NCBI GenBank assembly: GCA_036897445.1
Contig: JAYMTL010000006.1
Coordinates: 62,001 to 126,000 of the forward strand
Length of the DNA: 64,000 bases
Origin: Pelargonium tetragonum
Taxonomy: Eukaryota; Streptophyta; Magnoliopsida; Geraniales; Geraniaceae
Direction: 5' to 3'
The notes below the pieces were generated by a model that worked only from the letters and a program-made list of their open reading frames with translations, was not told the DNA's origin and ran no database searches. Below are positions 24,515-37,150 of this stretch, piece by piece; the first letter of the stretch is position 1, and each line of letters starts with the position of its first letter. The position numbers and the translations under genes were made by a program.

Positions 24515-27500
24515 ACAGACGGCTTAAACTCTTGTTTCCCAATAGAAGGGGTTTACTTTAGTGACAGCAAGACTTAATCAAGACAAATCTGCTTTCATGC
24601 TTATACCTCCTCCTTAATTTTAGCCTCGTGTAACCCCGAAATATTGTAAAAATAATGTAGTACAAAGTAATACAAATAAATAGTTTTTGGTTTACCTATA
24701 TTAGATTGAAAGTGTGCATTATAGCAATAAAAGTCTTCCTTCGGATGCTCCTTATTTTATCGTTATAAAGCATTTCCTATTATATATCTCAGTCCCTCTA
24801 TAATAGGAATTTCTGGGCTTACACGCCTAATGTGAATTAAAAATAGGAACGTACCTTTAATGCAGGTTTATCAAAGGTCCCTTTGTTTTGTTTTTTAGGA
24901 AGTTTGTAAGTGTAATGGTTTTACAAGCGGGCGGAGGGGTGTAATCCCGAGAAGAGCTAAGCACGTTAAGCTGTTTCTTAATTAGAGTATAAACCCTCAG
25001 AACTTAAGATCAAAGTTCCCTATCAAAGAGTAAGGACAAAACTAAACCTATTCTCGAGGCTTTACTAAGACTTTCTTTATTATTTTGGCAACTTAACTTT
25101 CAATTTTTATTAAAAGACTTATAAATAACTAAAGGCATGGGATTTTTAAGACTCACATGTAACTCCCTTTCTATGCTCCCACTGTTTAGGAAGTTCCGCT
25201 AAGCTTTTCACCAGTTTCGTTAAAGAAAATCCCCTGAAATGAAAGGGCCGAAATGAACTTCTCTCAGTTATAGCGGGAAAAGGTTCTTGTTGGAAGTTTC
25301 GAATACTTAGTGGTAAGGCATCCATCTGTTAAGAAAAGGGGACCGCAGGTTTTGCAGTGAATTAAAAACTCGGATTTATTAGTCTAAAAATAAAGAGAAG
25401 CTTTTCAGTATAATTAGCGCCGTAGCGAGCCCGGTAGTATTAAGCGAGTTTTCCGTTGAACAACAATAATTTCACCCTTTCTTGTATTGAAAAAAGGGTC
25501 CCTTGTATTAAATTATTTATAGGTATAATGTACTAAATTGACAGCATATTATTTCAGAGATCTCTAAGTTAAGTGTTAGTCCTTAAGTTAATAGGATATC
25601 GAAAAGCCTTCAGTTGCGTACAAAAAAAAAGCATAAAAATTAGACTTCAAAGTATGAGAATCCAAAAATTTCTTAATCTATGCGAGTTCTTGGTAATCCT
25701 TTATTAGAGAAAAATATATAGGATACTTTAGTAGTTTTTTTCAATTCAGTCATCAAGTCAAATTTCTTTAAACTCAGAAGATAGAACTGGGGCCTTTTAA
25801 GTTAGACATGCTTTTGTCGAGGGATTTCCTTTTAATTTCACTGTAATGTCAAAAATAGTATAGTAGTATGCCTTGAAGAGCTGTTCCAAGAAGGGAAGGG
25901 AACCCTTTTCGAGGAAATTCAAGGATTTGCAAAAGGAAGTCTCTGTTGAACAACTGATCTGATAAGTGAGGCTTATATGTAACAATCTAATACGAATGCT
26001 TTATTTTGAGTTTGGGTTTTTTGTGTCTTACTTTCCAGTAGACTTTAAGGTAGAGATAAAGATTTTTAGTTAGTCTGTTTAGGTAGATTCCGAATAAGGG
26101 CAGTGCAGAAACGGGGGTCTGGTTAAATACGAGATGCTTCGAAGTTAATACTATTGAATAGATATCCTTTACCTGTTATTGCGCTCTAATATAGTTGTTT
26201 AATCTTTCGGGATTATAACTTTCTATTTTGTTTTGTTCTCAAAGAGGTTTCCAAATTAATAAATAAAGGAATTTTTAGTGGGATAAGTATTGATTGACTT
26301 CATTGATTCGCGAGCTTACTATGAAAAGCACTAACAAAAGGAGACTTCCGGTTAGTCATCAACTTCAGCAATTACTTAATCAAAACACAAAGCAGATATA
26401 CGACTTATTGCTTTTATTCCTATCCAACCCTTACTAAAATCGAAGTAGTTAGTAGATCCTCGGTTTATATGATGATGTAGATTAGGTTTCAGGAAACTAC
26501 AAGTTTCTAAAAAAAGCTATAGACAGCTCGGCAAAAAGGGTTTTAAAAAGAAAAAGGGGGGGACTCATAGATAAAGGAAATTCAGAAACCAAGAATAGAT
26601 TATAGACTCTGTTTACAAAAGGAAGACAAAGGTAATGCAATTAAGAAATTAGACTAACTCTGAGCTTGGAAGCAATGAGACAAAGAAGCCTTATAAAAAC
26701 AAGAATGATATTTCTCGGGATGGGATTTCACTCATCAATATTAAAACCTTACGGGGATAAAGAATACTCTATTAAACTTAATTAAGTACCCATTTTGTAT
26801 GGTGTACTTTCCTGCAGAAACTCGTCTAAAAGATCTGGCCTTTTCTATTATATATTAGCTGTAGTTTTAAATAAATTCTTTTTAAGTTGTACCTAAGTAG
26901 AATATTCTACTTTTAATCCAAGCACAAGAGGAAATATTTCTTTGCAAATAAAAAGAGCTTCTCGATTAGAATTTAATCCTGTTAAAAATGAAGATCAAGT
27001 ATAGTAATAAGGCTGGGTTTTTAAAGAGTCTTGCTATATGGACCTAGCGATACCCTCTTCAAACGTTTCTTTCTAGATTATGGTAACTTTCTATAACTCT
27101 ACTAGGGACTGTAATCAAGGGAAAGAAATTGAGTATTGGGGTAGACTTCAGTAATAATAAAGAATATCTTAGCTATACAATTTAAGATTGTTAACCTCAG
27201 GGTTATATAATTCAATTAAAATTTGAAATTATAAGTATGAGCTATTCTACAAAATAAAATTTGTTTACAGAATTGTAGAATAAATCGGGACTTACTTTAA
27301 AGTATTAAAAGGAATAAAAAGCGGAATAAAACTGCCAAAAGTTTGCTTGTTCAAAAGGAGGGCTCTAAATCCTTATAGAGTAAACAAAGGCACTTTACCA
27401 TTCAAAAGGGGGGTCTTAGTACCACTACACGACATTTTTGGATTGATTATCTTTATCTAGTCTTCCCAACTCAACATATTTTTATTATCTATATATGCGA

Positions 27501-28400
27501 CTGTTTATTTCATTATTTTAGCAAGGTTTTATCCGGTAGATTAACAAAAAAGAGTAAGATATATCTATATAGTAGTAAATAAATTCTTACTCCGTTCTTG
27601 TTATTTAAATAATTCAAGCTACGAGACAAACAAAAAAAAATCAAATCTCTTATGAATATTCTAAATAACTGAAATCCGCCAAACTTAAGGGAATTCGCAG
27701 CATATAAACCTAAGTGCTACATCTGAGTGTCCTATTGTCACTTAGCAGTCGAAAAAACTCTTGTTACCAGGAAAAGGTAAGCAAAAAGCTATTTCATAGA
27801 CCTACCTCTTAGAACGGGTATAGCCATCGCGGGGATAGAATTGTATCTATAGAACTTTGTTTTAAAACTCAAAATTGACAAGACAATAGTAAGGAAGGGT
27901 TCCGTATATCTTTGAAAAAAGGTAAGGGCTGCAAGCTAACCATAACCTTTTAATCTCTAATTTCTATTTACCAAAGTGTAACAACTACTTAGGTTACCCA
28001 TGGAGAAACAGAAAGTGTAGAAATTCCTGAACTAAGCCTTGAACAAGTCTAGGAAATATATGCATTATTATAATCTGAAACATACTTCACTTATAACTAA
28101 CTACTCTTTTTTTTACCTGTCACGTAGCGCGAAGGCTTAGCAAATCAAACATTTAGTACCTTTCGAAACGACTTGAAATAAAACTAGATGGGTATTCTTA
28201 GCTTTGTTCCACTCAAAAAGAAATCGGGTAAAAGGAAACTTAGTGCTTAATCGAGTAAGTGAAATAGGATTTTTTAGATGTTATACTCAACCCTTTTGAC
28301 ATTCTTAATATGGGAACTACGAATTCTGTTGTGTTTGTAAAGCTTCGTAAGGGTAGAGATGCAATTTCCTTAAAAGCTTTTCTGTAACGTGTGGATAAGA

Positions 28401-31400
28401 TTCTTAAGTTAAAAAATTGTATACCCTTTTTGTAAAGAGGAGGGGGTGTCTAAGTATAGTTAGACTAACCGGGTCCGAGAGCTCTTGTGCACAACCTGTA
28501 CCTATTGTTATAAAATGTTATAAAAAAGACAGAGCTAAACCAAATTCAATAGACATCCCGATTTCATTTATGTCCCATATCGGCAATTTTCAAAATTCTT
28601 GCTGAAATTTATTACCTTATTGCCTTTCTTATACAAAAGCACTATCAATAGCGGATTTGCAGTTTATAGGTCAATGAAGTATAAAGGGGGTATGCTCATA
28701 GCTTCTCAAATATCTTTCTTTTAGATTATCAGCATCCCCTATCAGTTAATTCTTATGCGGGGTGCGGTCAGTTAATATGGCATAAGAAAAGGGTATTGCC
28801 GAGTGTAGAAGAATAAGATAATTTGGCTTTGGTTATTTAGAGTTTAGAGAGGTACATACTTTTCGTGATTAAGCTAAATACCCGCCTTGAATCCTAGCGA
28901 GCCAGTATGATAAAAGCAATTTTATAAAGATAAAGCTTTGTTTTGGTATAGATTTCGTTAAGTAACTCCCGTATCAGGTTATTTTTAAAGTAATGAATTT
29001 CTAAGGGGACTACCCTCTCACGGGTGTATCCTACTTTTTGTTAGCAAGCTGATTAGGAGAGTACCAAAATCTAACAAAGTTGCCGAGATAAGGAAGATTT
29101 TGACAAGTTTAACCAAGACCGTCCCCGGGATTTTTTTATACTTATAGTAATTGGTGAATGGCTCCGATAGAAACTTCGGCCGAGTACTATCGCCTGGATC
29201 TAAAAAAGGAGCTGCTTAAAATATATTAGTAAGTTCTTTTCACTTTTGTTTAATAAAAACGAGTAAAACTATTAGACTCTATAATCCAGAATCTAAAGAG
29301 AGTCCCTTTTATCTTGGAATTACTAGGAAATCTTTCCTTCCGCCTAGCTTTCGTACTCTGGGTCTCTATAACTATAAGAGGAGTCTCTTGTGCTGAATAA
29401 GGTATCTCTGGAAAAGTGCTTTACTGAAAGAAAGGCTATATAATTTGAGTTGTTTATTAAAGGGAACTCCCTAAATTAGTATAACAATAACTTAATATAA
29501 ACAGAACCCACGCGTATATATAGTTGTCAATTTTATAAAGTTAAGTTTAAGGGCCGAATATCTTTTTATCTGATTTATGACGCACAGTTTAGATCTACCT
29601 TCCAATCAGAAGTGCAATAAGATTAAACGTACTAGATTAACAGGAGTATAACTTCTGCCGGACTTTGTTAAGTAAGGTAAGGGAGTTGCTGCAAAATTTT
29701 TAGAGAGTAGAATTGCATAATTAAAGTATCAAAGTATCTTATTAAAAAAACAAGGATCCCGTTTTACCGAAGAGAGCTGTCCTATACTTTTGTAATACAG
29801 CAACTTTAAAAACCAGCTTGTGAAAGAGATTTCACTCTGAAAGCGGGCTCCTTTGAAGTAAAACAGGACAGGGTTTATCCATTTACAAAAAAGTTTTAGT
29901 TCAAAATGTATAGGATACCCAAAAAAGGCAAGACGCTGCGAGAAGAAAAGCAAATATCTAGGTTCTGAAGTACCCATGCCCCCTTTTTACTTATATTCAT
30001 AATAGCTTATACATAACAAAAACCAAGGAAAGAAACTACTAAAAATCCGTAGGACTTTTACTAGCAACCTGGTGCGGGTAATATGCGTAAATTTGAACCT
30101 AAAAATAAAGCATAATAAAAAAGGTTAATAGGTATGAGTTTCATAAAAATTTTTTACTTTGTTACTGAATTTTTATGTAGCCGAGGATAAGGTGGCATTT
30201 TTACAAGTGAAAGATGTGCCAGGAAGTTTTTTTAACGATACCTTTACGCCTGGGGAATATAAGCTTTTTAGGAATTACTAAAAGTCAAGAAAGTCCATTA
30301 ATTAGAAACTCTTTCATTTTCATATGTATATACTGGGATTTTTGCAAGGAACTTGGGTCTTGGAATGAGGTATTCGTATGTAAGTAGGGGCCCCTTGAAA
30401 TTTTTAATTAAAAGTATTCGGGACTCCTGCTTTAGGAATATATTGCACCTTTCTCTCATTTTTAAAGATCCCCCTTGATTTCAGCTACAACCGTATCTTT
30501 ATTTAAGGAGGTTCCCTTGTTTATCTTGCATAGTGGTCCAGGACTTGTGATTTTTTTTACTAGCCTTTTTAGTATAGATTTTTATACTTGTTGACCTCAC
30601 AATCAACAGTACAAAAGGAAACTTCTAAGGTAATGTAATTAAAGTCTATGAGTCCGGATTTAAACATGGCAGCAGTTAGAATAGCAAGATCTATATAATT
30701 TAGGTACCGAGTAGCAGTAGGAATTAATAAGTCTCCTCTGTAGTAGTTTTCCTTTACATTTACCAAGGGCTCCCCCCGTTATCATGCTAAAAAGCAATTT
30801 AATACCAATAAAGCATTATATAGCCGTCCATCAAGGGTACAAGACTCGCGAAATTTCTCTCTTTTTTTGCTTGTGAAAAGTCAAATCTTTATTGTAGCGA
30901 CGACGAGCCTGGGATAAAAAAATAGCTGTAAATAACATGTTAAAGCCTTAGTTGGGAAATAGGAGTAAGTCCTGATAAATAGGTAAGAATACTCGCGTTT
31001 CAAAAAGGAATAGATGTAATATTGAATTTATCAATCAAGTAGAGTTCTGGGGCCCTTTCGCATATCGCAGGATGAGTTATATATATATTAAACGAAATTT
31101 TAGTATTAGGTCTATAAAACTATTCTTATGAACTTTTATGGAAAAGATAAAGACTTATAAATTAGGCTAAAGCAGGTCTTCTAATCTATAGGGTAATATG
31201 AACCTCTTACCTTTACCAAACAACAGGGGTATATAAACAAGTGAAAATCCAGGGCTCTAAATTCGATTTAACGTAAAATTTCTTGTTGAGAATTTTCCAG
31301 CTTTCAGCACCCAGCTTCCGTTTATAGAGACAAGCAATTCCGGACTCGTGGATCTTACACAGCCACCCCTGTTCAGAAAGTCTAAACTTCCTTGGATTTT

Positions 31401-34130
31401 TGTCGGCACCCCAGCAAGACTTTAGTAATAAAAGGGAAAATAGCTAAAAGGGGCCGCCCGGCGCAGGAAAATAGGCATACTTTGAAAAAACTAGAGCCAT
31501 ATAGTGTGCCCCTGAAAAATTCATGGGATAACTTCGAGCTTACTTGAAACTGTGTCCCGGGTAGGATATAGACATTTTTAGTAAAAGGAACTCCTTCGAG
31601 CTACATTTGATAAAGAGAGTTTAGATTCAAAACCAAGAAATTTCTTTTCACTCTACTCAGCTGCGCCCCTTTTACTTTAAAAAAGCAAGCGTATAAAACT
31701 TAAATTACTTTACCTACTTTGAGTTCTTATTTTTGTATTCCCACCCTTAAAAGTCCAAGAACGGGACCTCGTTATATTCCTAACGGGGTTCTTTATTTTT
31801 AGTGGAGGTTAATCTTAGCGACTAAGCAAACTGATACCGAAAAAAGAAAATTCTTAAATTTTTGCTTTAATTATTAGACTTTATCTTAGGTTAAATACTG
31901 CTTTTGTATAGACGAACTAACTCCTTTTTATTTAACATATTTATCCCATTTCCTACGGTTTAGCGTTCCCAACTCCTTCAGAATAGTTGATAAAAAAAGT
32001 CTATAAGATAAAGTACTAATTCAAAGGTGGCATTCTGCGTAGGGGTTCGAACCTACGACCTTTCGATAAAGGAAAATGCTGCCCACTTGAAGAGGAAGTT
32101 TATATCTATAAAATAACTTTCTTTTCCTAACTTTCGATATTTTAGGTAGAATTATTCTACTAAGCGAATAATTTTGGAATCACAAGGATTCCCTTTTTAG
32201 TAGAGTAGAGTTAGGGTGCTTTATTAGGAGTACCCCGGACTTGAGCCAAGGAATTCTTTCGGCAATTATACTGTTATACTGTAAGTCAAGGACTCACTCA
32301 TTGTCGTATAAGCTATGAAATAAATTAACAAGCGAAAGACTTGGAAAAAAGCCCTTTAGGTATAACCAAATTTTGGACTTGTTCTTTCTAATAATAGGAG
32401 CTTTTTTTAGTATATATAGAATGCTCCGCATGAGAATAAATATATGCACCCGAGACTTATGAGTACTTGGTATATTAAGATTCCGGATCCAGGTCAGGTT
32501 AAAAACTGCATTACTGAGATGAGACAGAGTTATTAATACCAAGCAAATAATCTTAGAGGTGAACTAGTTTTTGAAAACATCCGGAGATCCTTCTGTATTA
32601 AGATATTAAGATTAAGCAGGTGTATCAAATCATTGTGATTGTACAAGATAAATATTAAGCAGCCCCTTTCTTTTCGAGTAAACAACTTAAGTCAGACGCA
32701 CTACTTCAGTTCCCTTCTATGTTAGATATTAATTTACAAGAGATCCTGAATCTAGGGCATACCCTTTATAAAGTGAGAGCTGCTTTTTTAAGCCCTTAGT
32801 AACTTCTGAGGCCCTTTTTATTACACGGATTTGAAACTGCTTCTTATAAAGTTAGTATAACCCGGACTCCCTTTTTGTAATACCTATTTGTTGTGAAGGG
32901 TTCCCAGAGATTTACTGTTTACTCTTCACCTTGCGTAAACAAGCTACAGGGGCTCCTTTTTTTAATAACCGTATGTCTAAAGAAAGAAGTCAATTGTAAT
33001 TCAAAGTTTAAGCCTCCTATTATAAAAGTTAGCCCTTGAAACCAAGCCAAAGTAGAGCTTTGAAATATCTTATCTGAGTAAGTAAAACGACTGAAGATAA
33101 TAACTCTTGCGATAATATAAATGTCTTGTGCGCCTGTTAACACAGTACTAGATATCCCCTGCATTTTTGGAATATTTTGAAGTCTCGTAACTTAAAGAAG
33201 GGTTGATCAAAGCACACCTAAAAAGGACCCACTTAGATTTCATGCTTTCCCACATAAGGGCCCCTATTTCAAATTAATTGCTTTACTCTTTTGGAGCAGC
33301 TTACTAAATTACTTCAGTTTTGAGGATGTAAAGTAGAGCTGTAGGGTACAAAATTAGGAAGTTCCTAAAATATAAGGAGTATGTTTATGTAAGGGTTTAT
33401 ATCTAATAGGACTAAAAGCGAATTTTCTTATAAAGTTTGGTTAATTCACGAAAAAGATACTCCGTAGTAGAAAAAGTTTCGAAAATACTAACATCAAGAA
33501 TCATGCTATTGAATCCTTATTCTAAATAACCAGCCCCTAATCTACACAACGCTAGAAGAAGGGGATCCTTTGTTATAAATGTCTCTGAAGCTATAACACA
33601 TCCTGCGGTATACCCATTTGAGTAAAAGGAAGGATTTTCATATCCCTATAAATCATATTTATTTGCATCACAAAAAAATTTAATCAAGAAGAAAAATTCC
33701 TAAGTTAATAAACGAATGAACTGCAAGACGGCATAAAACTCTCAAGCCCCTGGGTATTTTGTATTAAAGGTCTAAAATTGACACATAATATAGATAGGGC
33801 ACCCCTCCCTTGTAGTTTAAACCGGATTTGGGTTCGCTTTGATTGCTAAGCCATTCTACGAGTAGGGAAGTCTTCACATAATACTAGGAAAAACTAACCG
33901 AAGTGAAACTCTTTAGGGAAGGCTTGTGTTCCTTCTAGTAGAAATTTGATGCATTTAATCAGGGCTTTTATTTTGTTTACGCTTATTTAAATCTTATAAA
34001 AACTCCTCATATTTTACGATATAGTTTGTACTCCCGTATATAGTATTAAAATCCCACAATCTTTAATTAAAGTTTTAGGTTCTTAGAATATCAGTATGGT
34101 GAACCTAATATATAAAGGGTATCGTGTATC
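28401..34130. other. Non-coding background, 5.7 kb
   Basis: No gene seen. Contains the perfect palindrome AGGGGCCCCT at 30,386-30,395 and the tRNA-like sequence at 32,028-32,105 (minus). Open frames at 28,417-28,605 (plus) and 29,729-29,977, 30,569-30,766, 32,294-32,542 and 32,919-33,164 (minus) are unremarkable and overlap GG..CC mini-clusters. Confidence 0.55.
32028..32105 (-). tRNA. tRNA-like sequence, identity unclear
   Basis: On the minus strand GGTCGTAGGTTCGAA is a textbook tRNA variable-loop/T-arm start. The T-stem CGTAGG/CCTACG is perfect if the loop is allowed 8 bases, that is, one C more than the usual seven. The following GCAGAAT, then G, then CCA would be the 3' acceptor strand, discriminator base and an encoded CCA. 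AAGTGGGCAGCA resembles a D-loop. CCTTT/AAAGG marks the anticodon stem, but only four bases lie between the arms, so no normal anticodon loop exists. I read it as a decayed tRNA, or one needing editing. Confidence 0.35.
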
Positions 34131-34290
34131 TACAATTAGTTAGCCGCTTTCCCCTCTTTTTAGCAGCCTTATGATCCACACTTTTCTTAAGAGATATACC
34201 GGTACTCTTCCCATATCTTTCTTTATTACTCTTATCCCTAGCTTTATTCTCTATTATGCCTATCTTATTATTAAAAAGTAAAGGTATCGT
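34131..34290 (+). repeat. Type II low-complexity tract 5 (pyrimidine-rich on plus)
   Basis: Short C/T-rich patch (CTTTATTCTCTATTATGCC, CCCTAGCTTTATTC). It contains a 36-codon ATG frame at 34,171-34,281 that is hydrophobic in its second half (contains FFITLIPSFILYYAYLII, followed by two Lys). This has the shape of a single membrane segment with a basic tail. There is no ribosome-binding site or family match, so it is listed as part of the tract and not as a gene. Confidence 0.35.
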
Positions 34291-34974
34291 TTAGATGATG
34301 AGAGTTGCTCTTTTTTTATTGTAAAGGGGGAAGGCTTAGTATTCTTTTGAATAATGTGTTCTCTAGGAGTATAAGTAATATAAAAACCTAAAGAAAGTGA
34401 AGAAAGGACAGGTACTTAAATACTTAAACAGGTTAGCTCTTCTTGTTTCTAGGTTCCTAATTCTGGTAAAGACATATGTGGAACATGTTAGGGAATAATT
34501 TGCTTTTCCTCTTATCATGTTCATGTCGGGTTTTTTTTAAGATAAGAAATTTTAGAGTTTTCGGTTGCGAGTAGTTTTACAGCTCTGAGTTTATTAGAAT
34601 AACATGAATCGCGCCTTTCTCATCCAATATCTATTACTGTTTAACCGCGAGTTTTGTAAGAAATTCTCGGGCCAGTCTCGTTTTAAGTGTGCAGCACTCC
34701 TTAAATCAGGAGTTTTTTGCTGAATTTGAAATTTATGTGTAGTTGTATAAAGGTTGCTCTCTTCCCGATCTGGTTAAGCCACAAGCAATGGTTAAACTTT
34801 TTAGTAATTCCGCCTCAGAGGGTAATAAAAAGTACTTAGGGAAGTTCCTTTTACAGCACTCAAGAAGTGATTTATCTTTCTTAAAAAGGGATTTTGACTC
34901 CTAATCTCCCAAGGTCAGTCCCCTCCTCAAGGATAAACTCCGTAGGGCAAGAGGAATTTCACCTTTATAGAACA
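34291..34974. other. Non-coding background
   Basis: No gene. A 12-base relative of the 22-bp repeat lies at 34,711-34,722. CCCCTCCTCAAGG...CTCCGTAGGGC at about 34,919-34,950 may be a further, very diverged CCTCC element immediately before tract 6. Confidence 0.4.
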
Positions 34975-35560
34975 ATCTCTAATACAATATCAATAATGAA
35001 ATTAACTATAATACACTAAATACTAACTACTAAATATATCTATTCTATTTAAGTATCTCAACAAGAAATTAAAGGAAAGACTCTAGTCCAGCACTTTCTC
35101 TTCCTTATAACCTAAGATCACTCCCTAACCTAAGAAGGAACACTCTCTAGAGTGTTCTTGGAAGTAAGGTTCCATTCTCTAACAAGTCCAAACCAAACTA
35201 AGAACCTTTTCTTTCTATCCACCTGTACTTGAAAGTCAAATACCAATGATCACTAATGAAAGACTTAGAAAGCACTCTTCTTAAGGGTGCCCAACTCTGA
35301 ATAAATAAGAATAAGGTTCCAACTCTAATGCCTCTAATGCAAAGGAGTTCTTATAAGTCAATCGAAATTCCCTAACCTTTTGGATGCACACCTCTTAGCT
35401 TAGCTGTTGAAAGTCTGTCAACTATAATAAATCCTCACTTTGACTGTTAAGGAACACACATGATTATTAGACACCCTAACCTATGACTACCGACTAGAAA
35501 TCCTATACTTTTCAGGACCAAGTCCACTTAACTTTTGAACACTGTAACTACACAATTGTT
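34975..35560 (-). repeat. Type II low-complexity tract 6 (pyrimidine-rich on minus)
   Basis: A/C-rich and G-poor on plus (ATACTAACTACTAAATATA, CTCCCTAACCTAAG). Starts with the ACTA-rich lead-in also seen before copies of the CCTCC element at 12.0, 36.2 and 49.7 kb. It contains the strong hairpin at 35,136-35,159. No frame of length is open. Confidence 0.45.
35136..35159. repeat. Near-perfect hairpin, 11-bp arms
   Basis: GAACACTCT at 35,138-35,146 pairs exactly with AGAGTGTTC at 35,149-35,157 around CT. One G-T and one A-T pair extend the stem to 11. With a 2-base loop it reads more like a palindromic protein-binding or cruciform site than an RNA terminator. Nothing nearby identifies a binding protein. 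Confidence 0.55.
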
Positions 35561-36189
35561 TTTGTTCTGAACCTATGCTTTTGAGCTCTTTTTTGCTTTA
35601 ACTCTAATTGTTCGAGCTTGTATACTGTTTACGAGGCTTTCTATCTCTTTTAAGGACCAAGGGACCTATTTTCTTTTGAGTGCTTTCCAGTATCTCTAGT
35701 TTAACAAAGGGATGTGTTAATTAATAGGTAGCTATGTTTTATCTAGGTGTGTATTTTTGGTTTCTAGTCTAGGAAATAGCTTATATAAGTAAGAGTTCAT
35801 AACAAGGTTTTATTTTATTTCAGTGTCTTTTACAATTAAGATCTAGTTGCTTTATGTCATGCTCTACCGGAATTTATAGGTAAAATATATAATAAGGAAT
35901 TCTAAAGTAGGAAATTCACATTTCAAAAGGGCTTAAAGATTAAAGTACAGGAAATACAAGGTAAATTAAGTCAGATGTACAGGACATGCTTATAGCACAG
36001 GTTTTTTGTTGCTCTATAACTAATCTGGATTTGTTGTGTTCTTTAGTTTTTATTGAAAGTGAAAGTCTTTTATTTTAGGTTTCACAGTTCTGGATAGCTA
36101 AGATTAAGAATTTAGGAATTCAAAGTAGGACTCAAGTCATTTGTATTTTAGGAGCCCCTTTTGTCTTGGTGGTTCATAATGTGGGGTTA
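35561..36189. other. Non-coding background between tracts 6 and 7
   Basis: No open frame of note and fewer GG..CC clusters than elsewhere. Transitional composition between two Type II tracts. Confidence 0.4.
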
Positions 36190-37080
36190 ACTATACTTAA
36201 ATACTATCCAGCATTTCCCTCCCTCCGTTACACTACAGTTGGGTAAAAGGACGTATTCAGTATCTATCTAAGTCTAGATACACTTCAACAGCAACACCAA
36301 GAATTTCAAAATCTTACTTTAGTTTCAAATCTTTGCTATATTCCGTAAAATTGAAATTGACTACCCTAACTAAGGAAAATCCTATATTCTCAATAGAAGC
36401 TGTTCCATGAATACAAAACCCAAAAGCTACAATCTTTACCTGCTTACAGATCTAAGACATTGAAATTTCCTAACTATCAAGAAATTCTTAGGACAATACT
36501 CAACAAAGAAAAATCTCTGGTTTATGTTATCCTCGACAAGAGCTCACAAGAATACAATTCAGTAAGTTCCTAAAGTATTTGCGTAGGTAAGCAGGCTTAG
36601 AATCTACTCTAACATAACAAGAATACAAGCTGGCAGGCTCTCCCTCAAGGTTAGAACAGGATTCCGTAGTCAAGATTGGGTTCTAAGGATTTCCATTGGT
36701 ACAGAAAATGCCCTACCTAACAAGTTTGTAAAATCAAAAAGTTTTGCCCTGGGAAAAGCTCTAGGAATATACTTATTTTATAACTATAAAAGAAGAATAT
36801 AATACACTATGCTTAGTAGGAATATAATATAACATATAATACTAAAAAAAGTACAATAGAACAAAAGTACAGTAACCCATCAGACGTAAGACAGTTATAG
36901 CTCTAGTTCTCCCCTCTCTTAATACTCCTAATGCTGCGCCTCTCCTCGCTCCTCTTGCAGCTCCTCCTACTGTTTCTGCTCTTGCTACAGCTGCTCCTTA
37001 AGCAACAAACTATAGCTCATAAAAAACCAACAAAGCAAGGAAGTCCAGTATAATAAACAGGTAAATCTAGGTTAGTAGTG
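36190..37080 (-). repeat. Type II low-complexity tract 7 (pyrimidine-rich on minus)
   Basis: A/C-rich on plus, opened by a good CCTCC element. At 36,920-37,005 there is a period-3 patch built from CTC, GCT and TCC. On the minus strand it can be read as GGA GCA GCT GTA GCA AGA-type codons (Gly, Ala, Val, Arg), running on towards a peptide containing RLMGYCTF before a stop. The DNA ACAGTAACCCAT behind MGYC (36,869-36,880) recurs at 49,973-49,984 in tract 8 in the same relation to an Arg/Leu/Val/Ala frame. This supports common descent of the two tracts. Confidence 0.5.
36211..36250 (+). repeat. CCTCC / GGGTAAAA element, copy 4
   Basis: GCATTTCCCTCCCTCCGTTA followed by CACTACAGTTGGGTAAAAGG. The central 13 bases are identical to the copy at 11,976. 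It is preceded by ACTATACTTAAATACTATC, an ACTA-rich lead-in shared with other copies. Confidence 0.55.
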
Positions 37081-37124
37081 GGTGGGGTGTATATATAAAG
37101 CATACTAACTCATTAAATTATTAT

Positions 37125-37150
37125 GCATTAACCCTCCGGTCGGTAAAAGG
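37125..37150 (+). repeat. CCTCC / GTCGGTAAAA element, copy 5 (compact)
   Basis: GCATTAACCCTCC is joined directly to GGTCGGTAAAAGG. The two boxes are adjacent here, whereas other copies have 10-20 bases between them. This makes the box boundaries easy to see. It lies at the right edge of tract 7. Confidence 0.6.

Larger units (their letters stand above)
20260..28400. other. Non-coding background, 8.1 kb
   Basis: No supportable gene. Contains the weak tRNA-like sequence at 20,440-20,522, one member of the 22-bp exact repeat at 22,592-22,613, and an 18-bp perfect AT palindrome at 24,497-24,514. Open frames at 22,530-22,757 and 25,797-25,985 (minus) are short and featureless. Confidence 0.55.
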
